Assembly (NCBI RefSeq): GCF_963975745.1 | Contig: NZ_CAXBIB010000010.1 | Span: 1 to 64,000, forward strand | Direction: 5' to 3' | DNA from: Parvibaculum sp963975745 | GTDB taxonomy: Bacteria > Pseudomonadota > Alphaproteobacteria > Parvibaculales > Parvibaculaceae | Length of the DNA stretch: 64,000 nucleotides | Part shown: positions 45,810 to 55,337 of the stretch, in pieces | Numbering within the stretch: position 1 is the first letter of the stretch | Layout: the number at the start of each line of letters is the position of its first letter | Notes under the pieces: generated by a model | Database searches by the model: none | Seen by the model: the letters and a program-made list of their open reading frames with translations, nothing else | What the model was told of the DNA's origin: nothing | Made by a program: the position numbers and the translations under genes

Positions 45810-47582
45810 TCAGGATCCCGCGGGGCCCGCCCCGGCTTCCTCGCGCTCGGCGCTTTCGGCCGCTTCGAGACCGAAATCGAGCTTGGTGCGCAGCAGCTTG
45901 ATCCGCTTTTCCTCGGGCTTCATCGCCAGGGCGTGGTTCCACTGGAAGCGCGCCTCGATCCGGCGGCCGACCTTCCACAGGGCGTCGCCCAGATGCTCGT
46001 TGATGGTCGGATCGTCGGGCTGCAGTTCGACCGCGCGCTCGAGATACTTGACCGCCAGATCGTATTCGCCGAGCCGGTAGCGCGCCCAGCCGAGACTGTC
46101 GACGATGAAGCCGTCATTCGGCCGCCGTTCGACCGCCTTCTCGATCATCGCCAGCGCCTCTTCGAGACGGTGATGCTGTTCGACCCATGAATAGCCCAGA
46201 TAGTTCAGCACCAGCGGATGATCGTCGGAGAGTTTCAGCGCAAGCGTCAGGTCCTTTTCGGCCTTGTCCCATTCGCCGAGGCGCTCGAAGCAGATGCCGC
46301 GCGCATAGTAAAGCGTCCAGTCGGCTTCCGACGGTGCGCCCGAAAGTGCGATGGCGCGCTTATATTCCGTCGCCGCCGCGGCATAGTTTTCCTTCGCGCG
46401 ATGGATGTCGCCGATCGCCACCACCGGCTCGATGCTGTCGGGCTTCTCGCGCGCAAGGCGGCGCAGCACCGCGATGGCCTCCCCTTCGCGCTCCAGCCGG
46501 TTGAGCAGCATGGCGGTCTGGATGCGGGCATTCATGTAGAGCGGCGACTTGCGGTCGATCCGGCTGTAGGCGGCGATGGCGTCTTCCCAGCGCTTGCGGT
46601 TTTCGTAGGTGCCGGCCAGCAGCGAGCGGGCCATGTCGAAGTCCGGCCGCAGATAGAGCGCCAGATGAAGATAGACTTCCGCGAGATCGCTCGATGTATC
46701 CTGCATCAGCGCGCTGCCGAGACCGTAAAGCGCTTCGGCGGCGCCATCGGTTGCGCTGCGAACCTGGACCGGCAGCGCCTCGCCGCGCGCCAGAAGATCA
46801 AGGTAATCGCGCACGACGGGATGGTCGGGCGCAAAGGCCAGAAAGCCCTCCAGCGCCGCGCGTGCTTCGTCGCCGCGGCCCTGGCGCTGCAGGAAGCTCG
46901 CATAGGCCTCGACGACGCGCACGCTGCTGCCGCTGCTGGCATCCATCGCTTCGGCATAGGCTTCGCCGGCGCCGGCGGCATCGTCCAGCAGGTCCAGCAT
47001 CAGCCCCTGATGATAGGAGCGGAACAGCGCGAAGGCGGTGCGGCCTTCGAAAGCGCCGATCTTTTCGAGCACCAGCGCCTTGTCGCGCTCGCCGGCCGCC
47101 GCCCAGGCCGATGTCAGCGTGCCGACAAGCGCGGTGAAGGGACCGGGCGCCGAGGCCGCGATCTGTTCGCGCGCGCCGGCGAAATCGCCGCTCTTCATGT
47201 CGGCCAGCGCCAGCGTCAGCCGCGCCATGCGCTGCCCGCTCTCGATCGCCGTCAAGCGCCCGGCCAGCCCGACCGCGCGGTCCATATCGCCGGCGGCCAG
47301 CGAAGCCATGAAGGCACGGTCGAGAATCAGCGGGTCGTCGGGCTCGCTGCGCAAGGCAACATCGTAGAACTCGGCCGCACGCTGCGGGTCGTTGACCGAG
47401 GCCGCATGACGGCCGGCCAGATAGGCGCCATAGGAGGTCTCGCCGCGTTTCGTCGCCGGCTCGCCGAAGGCACCGAGGCCGGCACAGCCGCCCAGCAGCG
47501 CCAGTGCCGCGGCCAGCGCGACACGCTTCAGCGCGTGGGCGCGGCGTCTTTCGCCGTTCGGTGCGATAGCTGTCGCGGCCAT
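45810..47582 (-). CDS. TPR-repeat lipoprotein
   Basis: A 590-aa protein with a lipoprotein signal: basic N-terminus, hydrophobic segment and lipobox LLGGC near residue 33. The rest is helical and holds many tetratricopeptide repeats, clearest in the C-terminal half (e.g. YLGYSWVEQHHRLEEALAMIEKAVERRPNDGFIVDSLGWARYRLGEYDLAVKYLERAVELQPDDP). It probably works at the outer membrane as an assembly or scaffold protein. Upstream frame before 47582 looks non-coding; ATG 47582 has GGAGG before it. It directly precedes ispE. Confidence 0.88.
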   Translation of the reverse strand: MAATAIAPNGERRRAHALKRVALAAALALLGGCAGLGAFGEPATKRGETSYGAYLAGRHAASVNDPQRAAEFYDVALRSEPDDPLILDRAFMASLAAGDMDRAVGLAGRLTAIESGQRMARLTLALADMKSGDFAGAREQIAASAPGPFTALVGTLTSAWAAAGERDKALVLEKIGAFEGRTAFALFRSYHQGLMLDLLDDAAGAGEAYAEAMDASSGSSVRVVEAYASFLQRQGRGDEARAALEGFLAFAPDHPVVRDYLDLLARGEALPVQVRSATDGAAEALYGLGSALMQDTSSDLAEVYLHLALYLRPDFDMARSLLAGTYENRKRWEDAIAAYSRIDRKSPLYMNARIQTAMLLNRLEREGEAIAVLRRLAREKPDSIEPVVAIGDIHRAKENYAAAATEYKRAIALSGAPSEADWTLYYARGICFERLGEWDKAEKDLTLALKLSDDHPLVLNYLGYSWVEQHHRLEEALAMIEKAVERRPNDGFIVDSLGWARYRLGEYDLAVKYLERAVELQPDDPTINEHLGDALWKVGRRIEARFQWNHALAMKPEEKRIKLLRTKLDFGLEAAESAEREEAGAGPAGS

Positions 47583-47686
47583 GGGGGCCTTGCCTCCGGA
47601 ATTGCCATATGCGGACGCCGCAGCGGCGCCCGTCGCGATGCTACAGGAGCACGCATGCCGGATACAGGCATGTCGGGCGCTGCCGC

Positions 47687-49357
47687 TCACATATTCGGGT
47701 AATTCGGCCCGCCGGCGCCTTCCGGCACCGTCCAGTTGATGTTCTGCGCCGGATCCTTGATGTCGCAGGTCTTGCAGTGGACACAGTTCTGCGCGTTGAT
47801 CTGGAAGCGCGGATTGGAGCCGTCGTCGTCGCGGATCACCTCGTAGACGCCGGCCGGGCAATAGCGCTGCGCCGGCTCGTCGTAATTCGGCAGGTTGTAG
47901 GCGATCGGGATGGCCGGGTCCTTCAGCTTCAGATGGACCGGCTGGTCCTCCTCGTGATTGGTCGCCGAGATGAAGACCGAGGAGAGCTTGTCGAAGGAGA
48001 TCTTGCCGTCGGGCTTGGGGTAGGCGATCGGCTTGCACTGGCTCGCCTTCTTCAGCGCCTCGTGATCGGCCTTCTTGTGGCGCAGCGTGTAGGGCAGGCC
48101 GATGCCGAGATTGTTCATCCACATCTCGATGGCGCCGAAGCCGGTGCCGAGGAAGGTACCGAGGCGCGACAGCAGCGGCTTGACGTTGCGCACGCGCTTC
48201 AGGTCCTTGTAGACCGCGCTCTTCTCATAGGCCTGCGTATAGGCGGTCAGCTCGTCGGCCTGGCGGCCGTCCTTGACCGCCTCGAAGGCGGCTTCGGCGG
48301 CCATGATGCCGGTCAGCATCGCGTTGTGGCTGCCCTTGATGCGCGGCACGTTGACGAAACCGGCCGAGCAGCCGACCAGCGCGCCGCCGGGGAAGGTCAG
48401 CTTCGGCACCGACTGGAATCCACCCTCGGTGATGGCGCGCGCGCCATAGGCGATGCGCTTGCCGCCCTCGAAGGTGTCGACGATTGCCGGGTGATGCTTG
48501 AAGCGCTGGAACTCGTCGAAGGGCGAGAGATAGGGATTGCTGTAGTTGAGGTGGACGACGAAGCCGACCGAGACCAGATTGTCGCCGAAATGATAGAGGA
48601 AGGAGCCGCCGCCGGTCTTGTCGTCGAGCGGCCAGCCCAGCGTGTGCTGCACCAGCCCCTTGCGGTGCTTCGCCGGATCGACCTGCCACAATTCCTTGAT
48701 GCCGATGCCGAATTTCTGCGGCTCGCAGCCCTCGTCGAGCTTGAACTTGCGGATCAGTTCCTTCGACAGCGAACCGCGCACGCCTTCGGCAAAGAAGGTG
48801 TATTTGCCGCGCAGCTCCATGCCGGCGGTGTAGCTGTCCTTGTGGCTGCCATCCCTGGCGACGCCCATGTCGCCGGTGACGACGCCGCGCACCGAACCGT
48901 CCTCGCCATAAAGCACTTCGGCGCCGGCAAAGCCCGGATAGATCTCGACGCCGAGGCCTTCGGCCTGTTCGGCCAGCCAGCGGCAGACATTGCCGAGGCT
49001 GACGATGTAGTTGCCGTGATTGTTCATCAGCGGCGGAAACAGGAAATTGGGGAAGCGCAGCGAACCGGCCGGGCCGAGATAGAGGAAGTGGTCGGCCGTC
49101 ACTTCGGTGTCGATGGGCGCGCCCATCTCGCGCCAGTCCGGCAGCAGCGTGTCGAGACCGATCGGATCGATCACCGCGCCCGACAATATATGCGCGCCGA
49201 CCTCGGAGCCCTTCTCGATCACGCAGACCGAAAGATCGAAATCCTCCGACGCCGCGAGCTGGCGCAGCCGGATCGCCGCCGACAGGCCGGCCGGGCCGCC
49301 GCCGACGATGACGACGTCATATTCCATATATTCGCGTTCGATCGCCTGCTCGCTCAT
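47687..49357 (-). CDS. Electron transfer flavoprotein-ubiquinone oxidoreductase
   Basis: A 556-aa ETF-QO that passes electrons from acyl-CoA and other dehydrogenases, via ETF, to ubiquinone in the membrane. The FAD motif YDVVIVGGGPAGLSAAIRL is N-terminal. The 4Fe-4S cysteines are in the C-terminal CPAGVYEVI...NAQNCVHCKTCDIKDPAQNINW. Length is normal. Its promoter lies in the 243-bp gap shared with the divergent UDG gene. Confidence 0.96.
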   Translation of the reverse strand: MSEQAIEREYMEYDVVIVGGGPAGLSAAIRLRQLAASEDFDLSVCVIEKGSEVGAHILSGAVIDPIGLDTLLPDWREMGAPIDTEVTADHFLYLGPAGSLRFPNFLFPPLMNNHGNYIVSLGNVCRWLAEQAEGLGVEIYPGFAGAEVLYGEDGSVRGVVTGDMGVARDGSHKDSYTAGMELRGKYTFFAEGVRGSLSKELIRKFKLDEGCEPQKFGIGIKELWQVDPAKHRKGLVQHTLGWPLDDKTGGGSFLYHFGDNLVSVGFVVHLNYSNPYLSPFDEFQRFKHHPAIVDTFEGGKRIAYGARAITEGGFQSVPKLTFPGGALVGCSAGFVNVPRIKGSHNAMLTGIMAAEAAFEAVKDGRQADELTAYTQAYEKSAVYKDLKRVRNVKPLLSRLGTFLGTGFGAIEMWMNNLGIGLPYTLRHKKADHEALKKASQCKPIAYPKPDGKISFDKLSSVFISATNHEEDQPVHLKLKDPAIPIAYNLPNYDEPAQRYCPAGVYEVIRDDDGSNPRFQINAQNCVHCKTCDIKDPAQNINWTVPEGAGGPNYPNM

Positions 49358-49600
49358 TCAGCCTCTCCTCGTCCGGCCGCGCGCCCGTTTCCGGCGCGCC
49401 GGCCCGCGCAAAATCGGGGTCCGTTATGGTGCGGATGGCCCCGTTGGTCAATATATCGGGGTCTGCGCCGCGCAGCGCCCCGCCGGGCATGTTATTCTCG
49501 CCCGGACCGCCTGACGAAGGAGTGTAGGTGGCCTGCCGGGAGCGTCAAACCCGGGACCGGCCGCCCCTCAAGGAACCACGACGGAAGCCCGAAGAAAGTC

Positions 49601-50503
49601 ATGAACCGATCCGGCCCATCTTCCCCGCTGACAGCTGACGAGGCGGCGGCGCTGCTTGCCTTTTTCGTCGAGGCCGGCGTGACGGAGGCGCTTTGCGAGG
49701 CGCCGGTCGACCGCTACATGCTGGACGAGACGGCCGCGCCGGTTGTGACCGCGCCCGCGCCTGACGCCGTGCCCGCCGGCGAGGCCCGCCGCGCGCCGCG
49801 CGCCGATCCGCGCGGTGCTGCGCCGACATTTCCGGCCGCGCCGTCCGCCCCGCCCCGCGTCGCGGCGCCGACCTCGCTGCCGCTCGACGATGCCGGGGCG
49901 GCCGAAAGCGCCCGCGCCATCGCCCAGGCCTGCACAACGCTCGACGCCTTGCGCGCCGCGCTTGAAGGTTTCGAGGGCTGCCCCTTGCGCTACACGGCCA
50001 AGAACCTGGTCTTTGCCGATGGCAATCCGGCAGCGCGGCTGATGCTGGTCGGCGAGGCGCCGGGCCGCGACGAGGATCTGCAGGGCCTGCCCTTTGTCGG
50101 CCGCGCCGGGCAATTGCTCGACCGGATGCTGGCCGCGATCGGCCTCGACCGCCAATCGGTCTATATCGTCAACACCCTGCCCTGGCGGCCGCCCGGCAAC
50201 CGCACGCCGACGCCGGCCGAACATGCGGTCTGCATGCCCTTTGTCGAGCGCCATATCGAACTGGTCGCGCCCGACATGCTGCTGCTCCTGGGCGGCGTCT
50301 CGGCCAAGCAGCTGCTCGGCACCGAGACCGGCATCACCCGGATCCGCGGCAAGTGGTCGAGCTGCCGCATCGGCGGCCGCGACATCCCGGCCCTGCCGAC
50401 GCTGCATCCGGCCTATCTGCTGCGCCAGCCGGCCCAGAAACGGCTGGCCTGGCGCGATCTGCAGGCGCTGAAGGCACGCCTCGACGCCCTGCCGCCGCGT
50501 TAA
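49601..50503 (+). CDS. Uracil-DNA glycosylase, type 4-like (Fe-S family)
   Basis: A 300-aa protein with a low-complexity Ala/Pro-rich N-terminus of about 115 aa, then a type-4 uracil-DNA glycosylase domain that removes uracil from DNA. Motif A is MLVGEAPGRDEDLQGLPFVGRAGQLLDRML, followed by YIVNTLPWRPPGNRTPT and a late LHPAYLLRQ. The usual C-x2-C start of the cluster reads F124-EG-C127, so the first cysteine is missing. The frame is open far upstream, over the ETF-QO gene on the other strand; ATG 49601 is the sensible start. Confidence 0.88.
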   Translation: MNRSGPSSPLTADEAAALLAFFVEAGVTEALCEAPVDRYMLDETAAPVVTAPAPDAVPAGEARRAPRADPRGAAPTFPAAPSAPPRVAAPTSLPLDDAGAAESARAIAQACTTLDALRAALEGFEGCPLRYTAKNLVFADGNPAARLMLVGEAPGRDEDLQGLPFVGRAGQLLDRMLAAIGLDRQSVYIVNTLPWRPPGNRTPTPAEHAVCMPFVERHIELVAPDMLLLLGGVSAKQLLGTETGITRIRGKWSSCRIGGRDIPALPTLHPAYLLRQPAQKRLAWRDLQALKARLDALPPR

Positions 50504-50579
50504 CCCTGCGCGACATTTCTGCGGCGTTCCGGTTCCATTCCGGCACAGTTTGCTTGTCGGGCGGCGTTCGGCCGCTAAG

Positions 50580-52403
50580 ATGCCCCGCATGAGCCATCGG
50601 GGGGTTTTCATCGCCATTGCGCCGGCGCGGCGCGGGAAGTTTGTGCGTTCGGTCCTGCTGACCGGGCTCACGGCGCTGCTGCTTGCCGCGATGACGGCCC
50701 TGCCGGTCCGTGCCGACAGCGGCACCACGCCCCAGGCGCGCATCTGGAGCCCCGAGATCCTTACCGGTGCCGACCGCGAGCTCTACCGCCAGATCTTCGC
50801 CGCCACCGAGCGCGGCCGCTTCCAGGAAGCCGACCGGCTGACGGCGCGGCTCAAGGACAAGCGCCTGATGGGCCATGTCCTCTACGTCAAATATATGGGC
50901 CCGCACTACACGACGCGCTATGCGGAATTGCGCGACTGGATGGCGGCATATCGCGATCATCCGGGCGCGGCCGATATCCACCGCCTTGCGCTGCGCAAGC
51001 GTCCGGCATCCGCCGCCCGGCCCGAACGGCCGGCCGCGCGGCAATGGCGCCAGGCCGCCCATGCGGTCTATGCGGTCGATGACGGCGAGAGCGATGTGCG
51101 CTCGCCGCGCTTTCGCGAAATCGATGCCACGGTGCGCCGCATGGTGCGCCAGGGCACGGCTGACAGCGCCCATGCCTGGCTGAAGCGCGGCAATGCGCGG
51201 GCCGCGCTGCGGCCGGCCGAATATGACAAGGTGCTGGAGCGCGTCGTCGCCTCATATTTCCTCGAAGGCGAGAACGACAAGGCCTATGTGCTGGCCAGCG
51301 AGATCCTCCGCAATCACGCCCGCCAGGTGCCGCGCGCCGACTGGTATGCCGGGCTTGCCGCCTGGCGCATGGAGAATTACGGCGCGGCGGCGCGGCATTT
51401 CGAGCGGCTGGCCCGTTCGCCGTCGGTCAACAACTGGACGCGGGCGGCCGGCGGCTTCTGGGCGGCGCGCGCCTTCCTGGCCGAAAGGCAGCCCGAAAAC
51501 GTCGCGCCGATGCTGGAACTGGCGGCCGACACGGGCGCGACCTTCTACGGCCTGCTGGCCACCCGCCAGCTCGGCCGCACGCTGCGCATCGACTGGGTCG
51601 AACCGCGGCTCGACGCGGCGTCGTTCCGTGCGCTTGTCGCCAACGGACAGGTCGCGCGCGCGGTGGCGCTGTTCCAGATCGGCAAACGCGAGCTGGCCGG
51701 CGAGGAATTGCTGCGCGCCCATGCCCATGTCGATCCGGCGCTCGACCAGGCGTTGATCGCGCTGGCCAATGATTTCAGGCTGCCGGCCGTCGAACTCCAG
51801 GTCGCCAATGCGGCGCATCTGCCCGCGACCGGGCGCAAGGGCGGCCGGTTGTCGCTCAATGCCGGGCTCTTTCCGGTGCCCGACTACGCGCCGTCGAACG
51901 GCTACAAGGTCGACCGGGCGCTGCTGCTGGCCTTCATGCGGCAGGAAAGCAAGTTCCAGTCGGATGCGATGTCGCATGCCGGCGCGCGGGGGTTGATGCA
52001 GATCATGCCGGCGACCGCCAGCCACATCACGCAGGACCGGTCGCTGGCCGGCGGCAATCGCGACCGGCTGCTCGACCCGACCTTCAACGTGACGCTCGGG
52101 CAGGAATATCTGGCCGAGCTGATGGGCGCGGGCGAGCCCTATGGCAATCTCTTCATGCTGACGACTGCCTATAATGGCGGGCCCGGCAATCTCTCGCGCT
52201 GGCTCGCCAGCATCGACTTCAAGGGCGACCCGTTCCTCTTCATCGAGTCGATCCCGGCCGCCGAGACGCGCGGCTATATCGAACGTGTACTGACCAATTA
52301 CTGGATCTACAGCGAACGCCTCGGCACCCCGGTCGATTCGCTGGATGCCTCGGCCGCCGGCACCTGGCCGGTCTATGAACAGGCAACGGCAAGCATCCGC
52401 TGA
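50580..52403 (+). CDS. Soluble lytic murein transglycosylase
   Basis: A 607-aa exported protein with a long helical superhelix (about residues 60-430) and a C-terminal SLT domain. The catalytic glutamate is in LLAFMRQESKFQSDAMSHAGARGLMQIMPATASHI, followed by NVTLGQEYL and AYNGGPGN. It cleaves peptidoglycan to 1,6-anhydro products. A signal peptide (hydrophobic about 25-44, VRADSG) is present. Several ATGs compete; the exact start is uncertain within 10 codons. Confidence 0.92.
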   Translation: MPRMSHRGVFIAIAPARRGKFVRSVLLTGLTALLLAAMTALPVRADSGTTPQARIWSPEILTGADRELYRQIFAATERGRFQEADRLTARLKDKRLMGHVLYVKYMGPHYTTRYAELRDWMAAYRDHPGAADIHRLALRKRPASAARPERPAARQWRQAAHAVYAVDDGESDVRSPRFREIDATVRRMVRQGTADSAHAWLKRGNARAALRPAEYDKVLERVVASYFLEGENDKAYVLASEILRNHARQVPRADWYAGLAAWRMENYGAAARHFERLARSPSVNNWTRAAGGFWAARAFLAERQPENVAPMLELAADTGATFYGLLATRQLGRTLRIDWVEPRLDAASFRALVANGQVARAVALFQIGKRELAGEELLRAHAHVDPALDQALIALANDFRLPAVELQVANAAHLPATGRKGGRLSLNAGLFPVPDYAPSNGYKVDRALLLAFMRQESKFQSDAMSHAGARGLMQIMPATASHITQDRSLAGGNRDRLLDPTFNVTLGQEYLAELMGAGEPYGNLFMLTTAYNGGPGNLSRWLASIDFKGDPFLFIESIPAAETRGYIERVLTNYWIYSERLGTPVDSLDASAAGTWPVYEQATASIR

Positions 52404-52471
52404 CCCGCGCGACTCTTCGGGTTTTTTCCGCTATAGGAGGCGCTCACACGCTCCCGCGAAAGGCCTGCGCC

Positions 52472-53014
52472 ATGCCCGGCATCGACGAGACCCGCGAATT
52501 CATCTCCCTCAATATCGCCCTGCTGACGGTGTCGGACAGCCGTACGCCCGAGACCGACACGTCGGGCGATGTGCTGGCCGAACGGATCGCAAAGGCCGGC
52601 CACAAGGTGGCGGCGCGACGCATCGTGCCGGACGACACGGTGCATATTCGCGGCCAGTTGATGTCCTGGATCGCCGATGAGGGGATCGACGCCGTCATCT
52701 CGACCGGCGGCACCGGCCTGACCGGCCGCGACGTGACGCCCGAGGCCTTCAAATCGGTCTATGACAAGGAGATCGAGGGCTTTTCGGCGCTGTTCCACCG
52801 CGTCAGCTACGACAAGATCGGCACCTCGACGATCCAGTCGCGCGCCACCGCCGGCGTCGCGGGCGGCACCTTCCTCTTCGCGCTGCCGGGCTCGCCCGGC
52901 GCCTGCAAGGACGGCTGGGACGAGATCCTCGTCCACCAGCTCGACCATCGCTACCGCCCCTGCAATTTCGTCGAGATCATGCCGCGGCTCGAGGAACACA
53001 AGAAGCGCAAGTGA
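52472..53014 (+). CDS. moaB: Molybdenum cofactor biosynthesis protein B
   Basis: A 180-aa MoaB, a MogA-like fold that acts in adenylation of molybdopterin. Motifs are LLTVSDSRTPETDTSGDVLAERI, ISTGGTGLTGRDVTPEAF and LFALPGSPGACKDGWDEIL. Its lone position, away from other moa genes, is common. It is followed after 91 bp by mscL. Confidence 0.94.
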   Translation: MPGIDETREFISLNIALLTVSDSRTPETDTSGDVLAERIAKAGHKVAARRIVPDDTVHIRGQLMSWIADEGIDAVISTGGTGLTGRDVTPEAFKSVYDKEIEGFSALFHRVSYDKIGTSTIQSRATAGVAGGTFLFALPGSPGACKDGWDEILVHQLDHRYRPCNFVEIMPRLEEHKKRK

Positions 53015-53105
53015 GCGGCGGTTTTTGCCTGTTGTAAGCGTGGCGACCGCGTATCAGGATTTCCTTGCGGCGCGATTCGCCCGCGGCATCAGCGAGGGGA
53101 CCCCC

Positions 53106-53537
53106 ATGTTCAAGGAATTCCGCGATTTCGCCCTCAAGGGCAATGTGCTCGACATGGCCGTTGGCATCATCATCGGCGCCGCCTTCACCACCATCGTCAA
53201 GTCGCTGGTCGACGACATCATGATGCCGCCGATCGGCGCCTTGATGGGCGGCGTCGATTTCAGCGACTATTTCATCGCGCTGACGCTGGCCGAAAACGGC
53301 CCGGCGACGGTCGACGCGGCAAAGACGGCGGGCATTCCCGTCATCGCCTATGGCAAGTTCATCAACGCGCTGCTGCAGTTCTCGATCGTCGCCTTCGCGC
53401 TCTTTCTGGTCATCAAGCAGATGAATGCGCTCAAGGCCCGCATCGCCCGCGGCGAGGCGCCGGCACCCGCCGCCCCGCCGCGCCAGGAAGTGCTGCTGGA
53501 GGAAATCCGCGATGCGTTGAGGGCGAAGAACGGGTAG
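53106..53537 (+). CDS. mscL: Large-conductance mechanosensitive channel
   Basis: A 143-aa inner-membrane channel that opens under osmotic down-shock. It starts MFKEFRDFALKGNVLDMAVGIIIGAAFTTIVKSLVDDIMMPPIG (first transmembrane helix). A second helix is near residues 78-100 (FINALLQFSIVAFALFLVIKQ), and a charged C-terminal helix ends the chain. GAGGGGACC precedes ATG 53106. Confidence 0.97.
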   Translation: MFKEFRDFALKGNVLDMAVGIIIGAAFTTIVKSLVDDIMMPPIGALMGGVDFSDYFIALTLAENGPATVDAAKTAGIPVIAYGKFINALLQFSIVAFALFLVIKQMNALKARIARGEAPAPAAPPRQEVLLEEIRDALRAKNG

Positions 53538-53563
53538 ATGGATGACACAAGCAACAAACAAAA

Positions 53564-53663
53564 TCCGTCATGACCCGGCTTGTCCGGGTCATCCACGTCT
53601 TTCTTTTCCTCTTTCACTTGCCGCCAAGACGTGGATGGCCCGCATAAAGCGGGCCATGACGGA
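53564..53663. repeat. Four-stem intergenic repeat
   Basis: A 100-bp element in the gap between mscL and the convergent methyltransferase gene. The ends TCCGTCAT / ATGACGGA pair. Inside are GACCCGG / CCGGGTC, an 11-bp stem ATCCACGTCTT (53591-53601) / AAGACGTGGAT (53626-53636), and GGCCCGC / GCGGGCC. Similar elements are frequent in alphaproteobacterial intergenic DNA. It could also act as a terminator for both flanking genes. Confidence 0.75.
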
Positions 53664-53702
53664 ATTGTGAAAACGGGGTGAGTGCAAACCCACCATCCCC
53701 TT

Positions 53703-54461
53703 TCACTCCTCCCGCCTCAGCACATAAAACACATAGGAATAATCTGCGCCGCAGCGCTCGAAGAGGGCGATTTCGGCCTCTTCCTGGTCGAGCACCGCCC
53801 TGGCCGCCGCGCCATAGGTCGCGCGCATTTCGGCGATCCGGACGCGCATCGGCGTGTAGTATTCCGTCCACCAGTCTTCTTGCGGCAGCGTGAAGGTGCC
53901 GATGATCTCGTAGCCGGTGCGTTCCGCCGCGGCGCTGTTTTCGGCCACCGTTCCCATTCCCGGATAGGCGTCGTTCCAGAAGGCCCTGGCCTCCGCCGCC
54001 GGCGCATCGGTCAGCCATGTGCATTCGGTGACCGCCACGAAGCCGCCCGGCTTCACGAGACGCCGCCAGAGCCGGAGCCCCGTCTCGAAGCCGACCAGAT
54101 AGATCGCGCCTTCCGACCAGACGAGATCGAACTCCCCGTCATGGAAGGGCAGCGCCGCCATGTCGCCGCGCTTGATCGTCAGCCGGTCCTCGCCGATGCG
54201 CGCGCGCTCGGCGCGCGCCGCCAGCTTGTCGAGAAAAGGCTCGAAGAGATCGACCGCCGTCACATGGCCGCTTGTCAGCCGCAGCAGTTCGAATGTCGAG
54301 GCGCCCTGGCCGCAGCCGATATCGAGAAGGCGGGCATTTGCGGGCAGGCCCGGCAGCATCGCAAAGGCCCGCGCGGTCGAGGCCGCACTGCCCGGCCCGT
54401 TGCGCGGCAGGCCCAGCTGCAGATCGAGAAAGATCTTGAAGGGATCGAGGTCTTCGCTCAT
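53703..54461 (-). CDS. Class I SAM-dependent methyltransferase
   Basis: A 252-aa methyltransferase. The SAM motif is ARLLDIGCGQGASTFELLRLTSGHVTAVDLFEPFL, followed by FDLVWSEGAIYLVGFETGLRLWRRLVKPGGFVAVTE. The substrate is unknown. Its ATG overlaps the stop of a TIGR04282-type glycosyltransferase gene by 4 bp, so it belongs to the same transcript. It is shown from ATG 54461; an upstream-open frame has no role. Confidence 0.86.
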   Translation of the reverse strand: MSEDLDPFKIFLDLQLGLPRNGPGSAASTARAFAMLPGLPANARLLDIGCGQGASTFELLRLTSGHVTAVDLFEPFLDKLAARAERARIGEDRLTIKRGDMAALPFHDGEFDLVWSEGAIYLVGFETGLRLWRRLVKPGGFVAVTECTWLTDAPAAEARAFWNDAYPGMGTVAENSAAAERTGYEIIGTFTLPQEDWWTEYYTPMRVRIAEMRATYGAAARAVLDQEEAEIALFERCGADYSYVFYVLRREE

Positions 54462-55060
54462 CGCGCGGCCTTCCACAGTCGGTAATCGGCGCCGGTATCG
54501 ATATCGGCCAGCGTTTCGAGACGGGCGACGCCAAGCCCGGCCCGCGCCATGTTCGCCTCGGTATCGACCCGCGTCGTCGGGCTCGACCAGCGCACGCCCC
54601 CGAATATCTCGGCGATGCGCGGCCGCCGCTTCAACCCGATCAGCCAGTAGCCGCCATCCTCGGCCGGCCCGATGACGGCATCGTGATTGCCGAGCGCCGC
54701 AAAGGCGGAAGCGATATGCGCGCGCGTGATGCCCGGAATGTCGGCGCCGACAATCACCACCGGCCCCGGCGGCAGGTCGCGGAAAAGCCGGCCCATGCGG
54801 TGCCCGAGATCGCCCGGCCCTTGCGCGACGCGCGGCAGGTCGTCCGGCCACGGTCCCGGCTCATGCACGGCCCGGTCGGGCGAAAGCGCCAGCACCGTCT
54901 GCCAGCGCGGATCGTTCCCGACACGCCGGATCAGCCCGGCCGACGCCGTCCGGAAGAACCGCACCGCTTCCACGCCGCCGATATCGCGCGCCAGCCGCGT
55001 CTTGACGCGGCCGATCAGCGGCGCCTTGGCCATGATCACGAGTTGCGGTTCGAGGGACAT
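54458..55060 (-). CDS. TIGR04282-type glycosyltransferase (DUF2064)
   Basis: A 200-aa GT-A-like nucleotide-binding protein of the TIGR04282/DUF2064 family (LVIMAKAPLIGRVKTRLARDIG, VVIVGADIPGITRAHIASAFAAL, DAVIGPAEDGGYWLIGL). This family is often paired with TIGR04283 in clusters named for arsenosugar biosynthesis. It precedes the methyltransferase gene with a 4-bp overlap. I chose ATG 55060 (MSLEPQL) as start; the frame continues 13 codons up. Confidence 0.85.
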   Translation of the reverse strand: MSLEPQLVIMAKAPLIGRVKTRLARDIGGVEAVRFFRTASAGLIRRVGNDPRWQTVLALSPDRAVHEPGPWPDDLPRVAQGPGDLGHRMGRLFRDLPPGPVVIVGADIPGITRAHIASAFAALGNHDAVIGPAEDGGYWLIGLKRRPRIAEIFGGVRWSSPTTRVDTEANMARAGLGVARLETLADIDTGADYRLWKAAR

Positions 55061-55094
55061 CTGTGTGCAGATTTTCTCGATGAATGTGTTTCGT

Positions 55095-55310
55095 CCCACC
55101 CGCCCCTGGGGGGCGGGTCAAACGGCGCGGCTTTGGCTCTGCCAAAGGCGTGACGTTTGGGGCGGGGGCGCGGCGGGAATCCCGAGTACAATCGTGAGCG
55201 GCTTCGCTCGGGAGAGTCAGAGCCCCCGCCCCGAACGACCTGCGGTCGTTCGACCCTCCCCCCCTCCGCTTGTTCGCCTTGGCGGACAAGCCGCCAAGGA
55301 TGGGAGGGTG
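55095..55310. repeat. Intergenic repeat with CCCGCCCC-type stems
   Basis: A region of stacked hairpins between the two glycosyltransferase genes. It includes CCCGCCCC / GGGGCGGG near 55095-55120, a GGGGCGGGGG (near 55159) to CCCCCGCCCC pairing (ends 55232), CGAACGACC / GGTCGTTCG, and CCTTGGCGG / CCGCCAAGG near 55278-55300. The GC-core and ends are shared with the element at 60443. No gene is seen here. Confidence 0.65.
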
Positions 55311-55337
55311 GCGATGAACGGAACACCAGCACCCACC

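Noticed and set aside
47609..49600. Apparent fusion of a long N-terminal region to the UDG
   Set aside because: The extension is antisense to the ETF-QO gene. The UDG starts at ATG 49601, where protein-like sequence begins.
53703..54851. Apparent N-terminally extended methyltransferase
   Set aside because: The added part is a shifted frame of the TIGR04282 gene. The real start is ATG 54461, overlapping that gene's stop.
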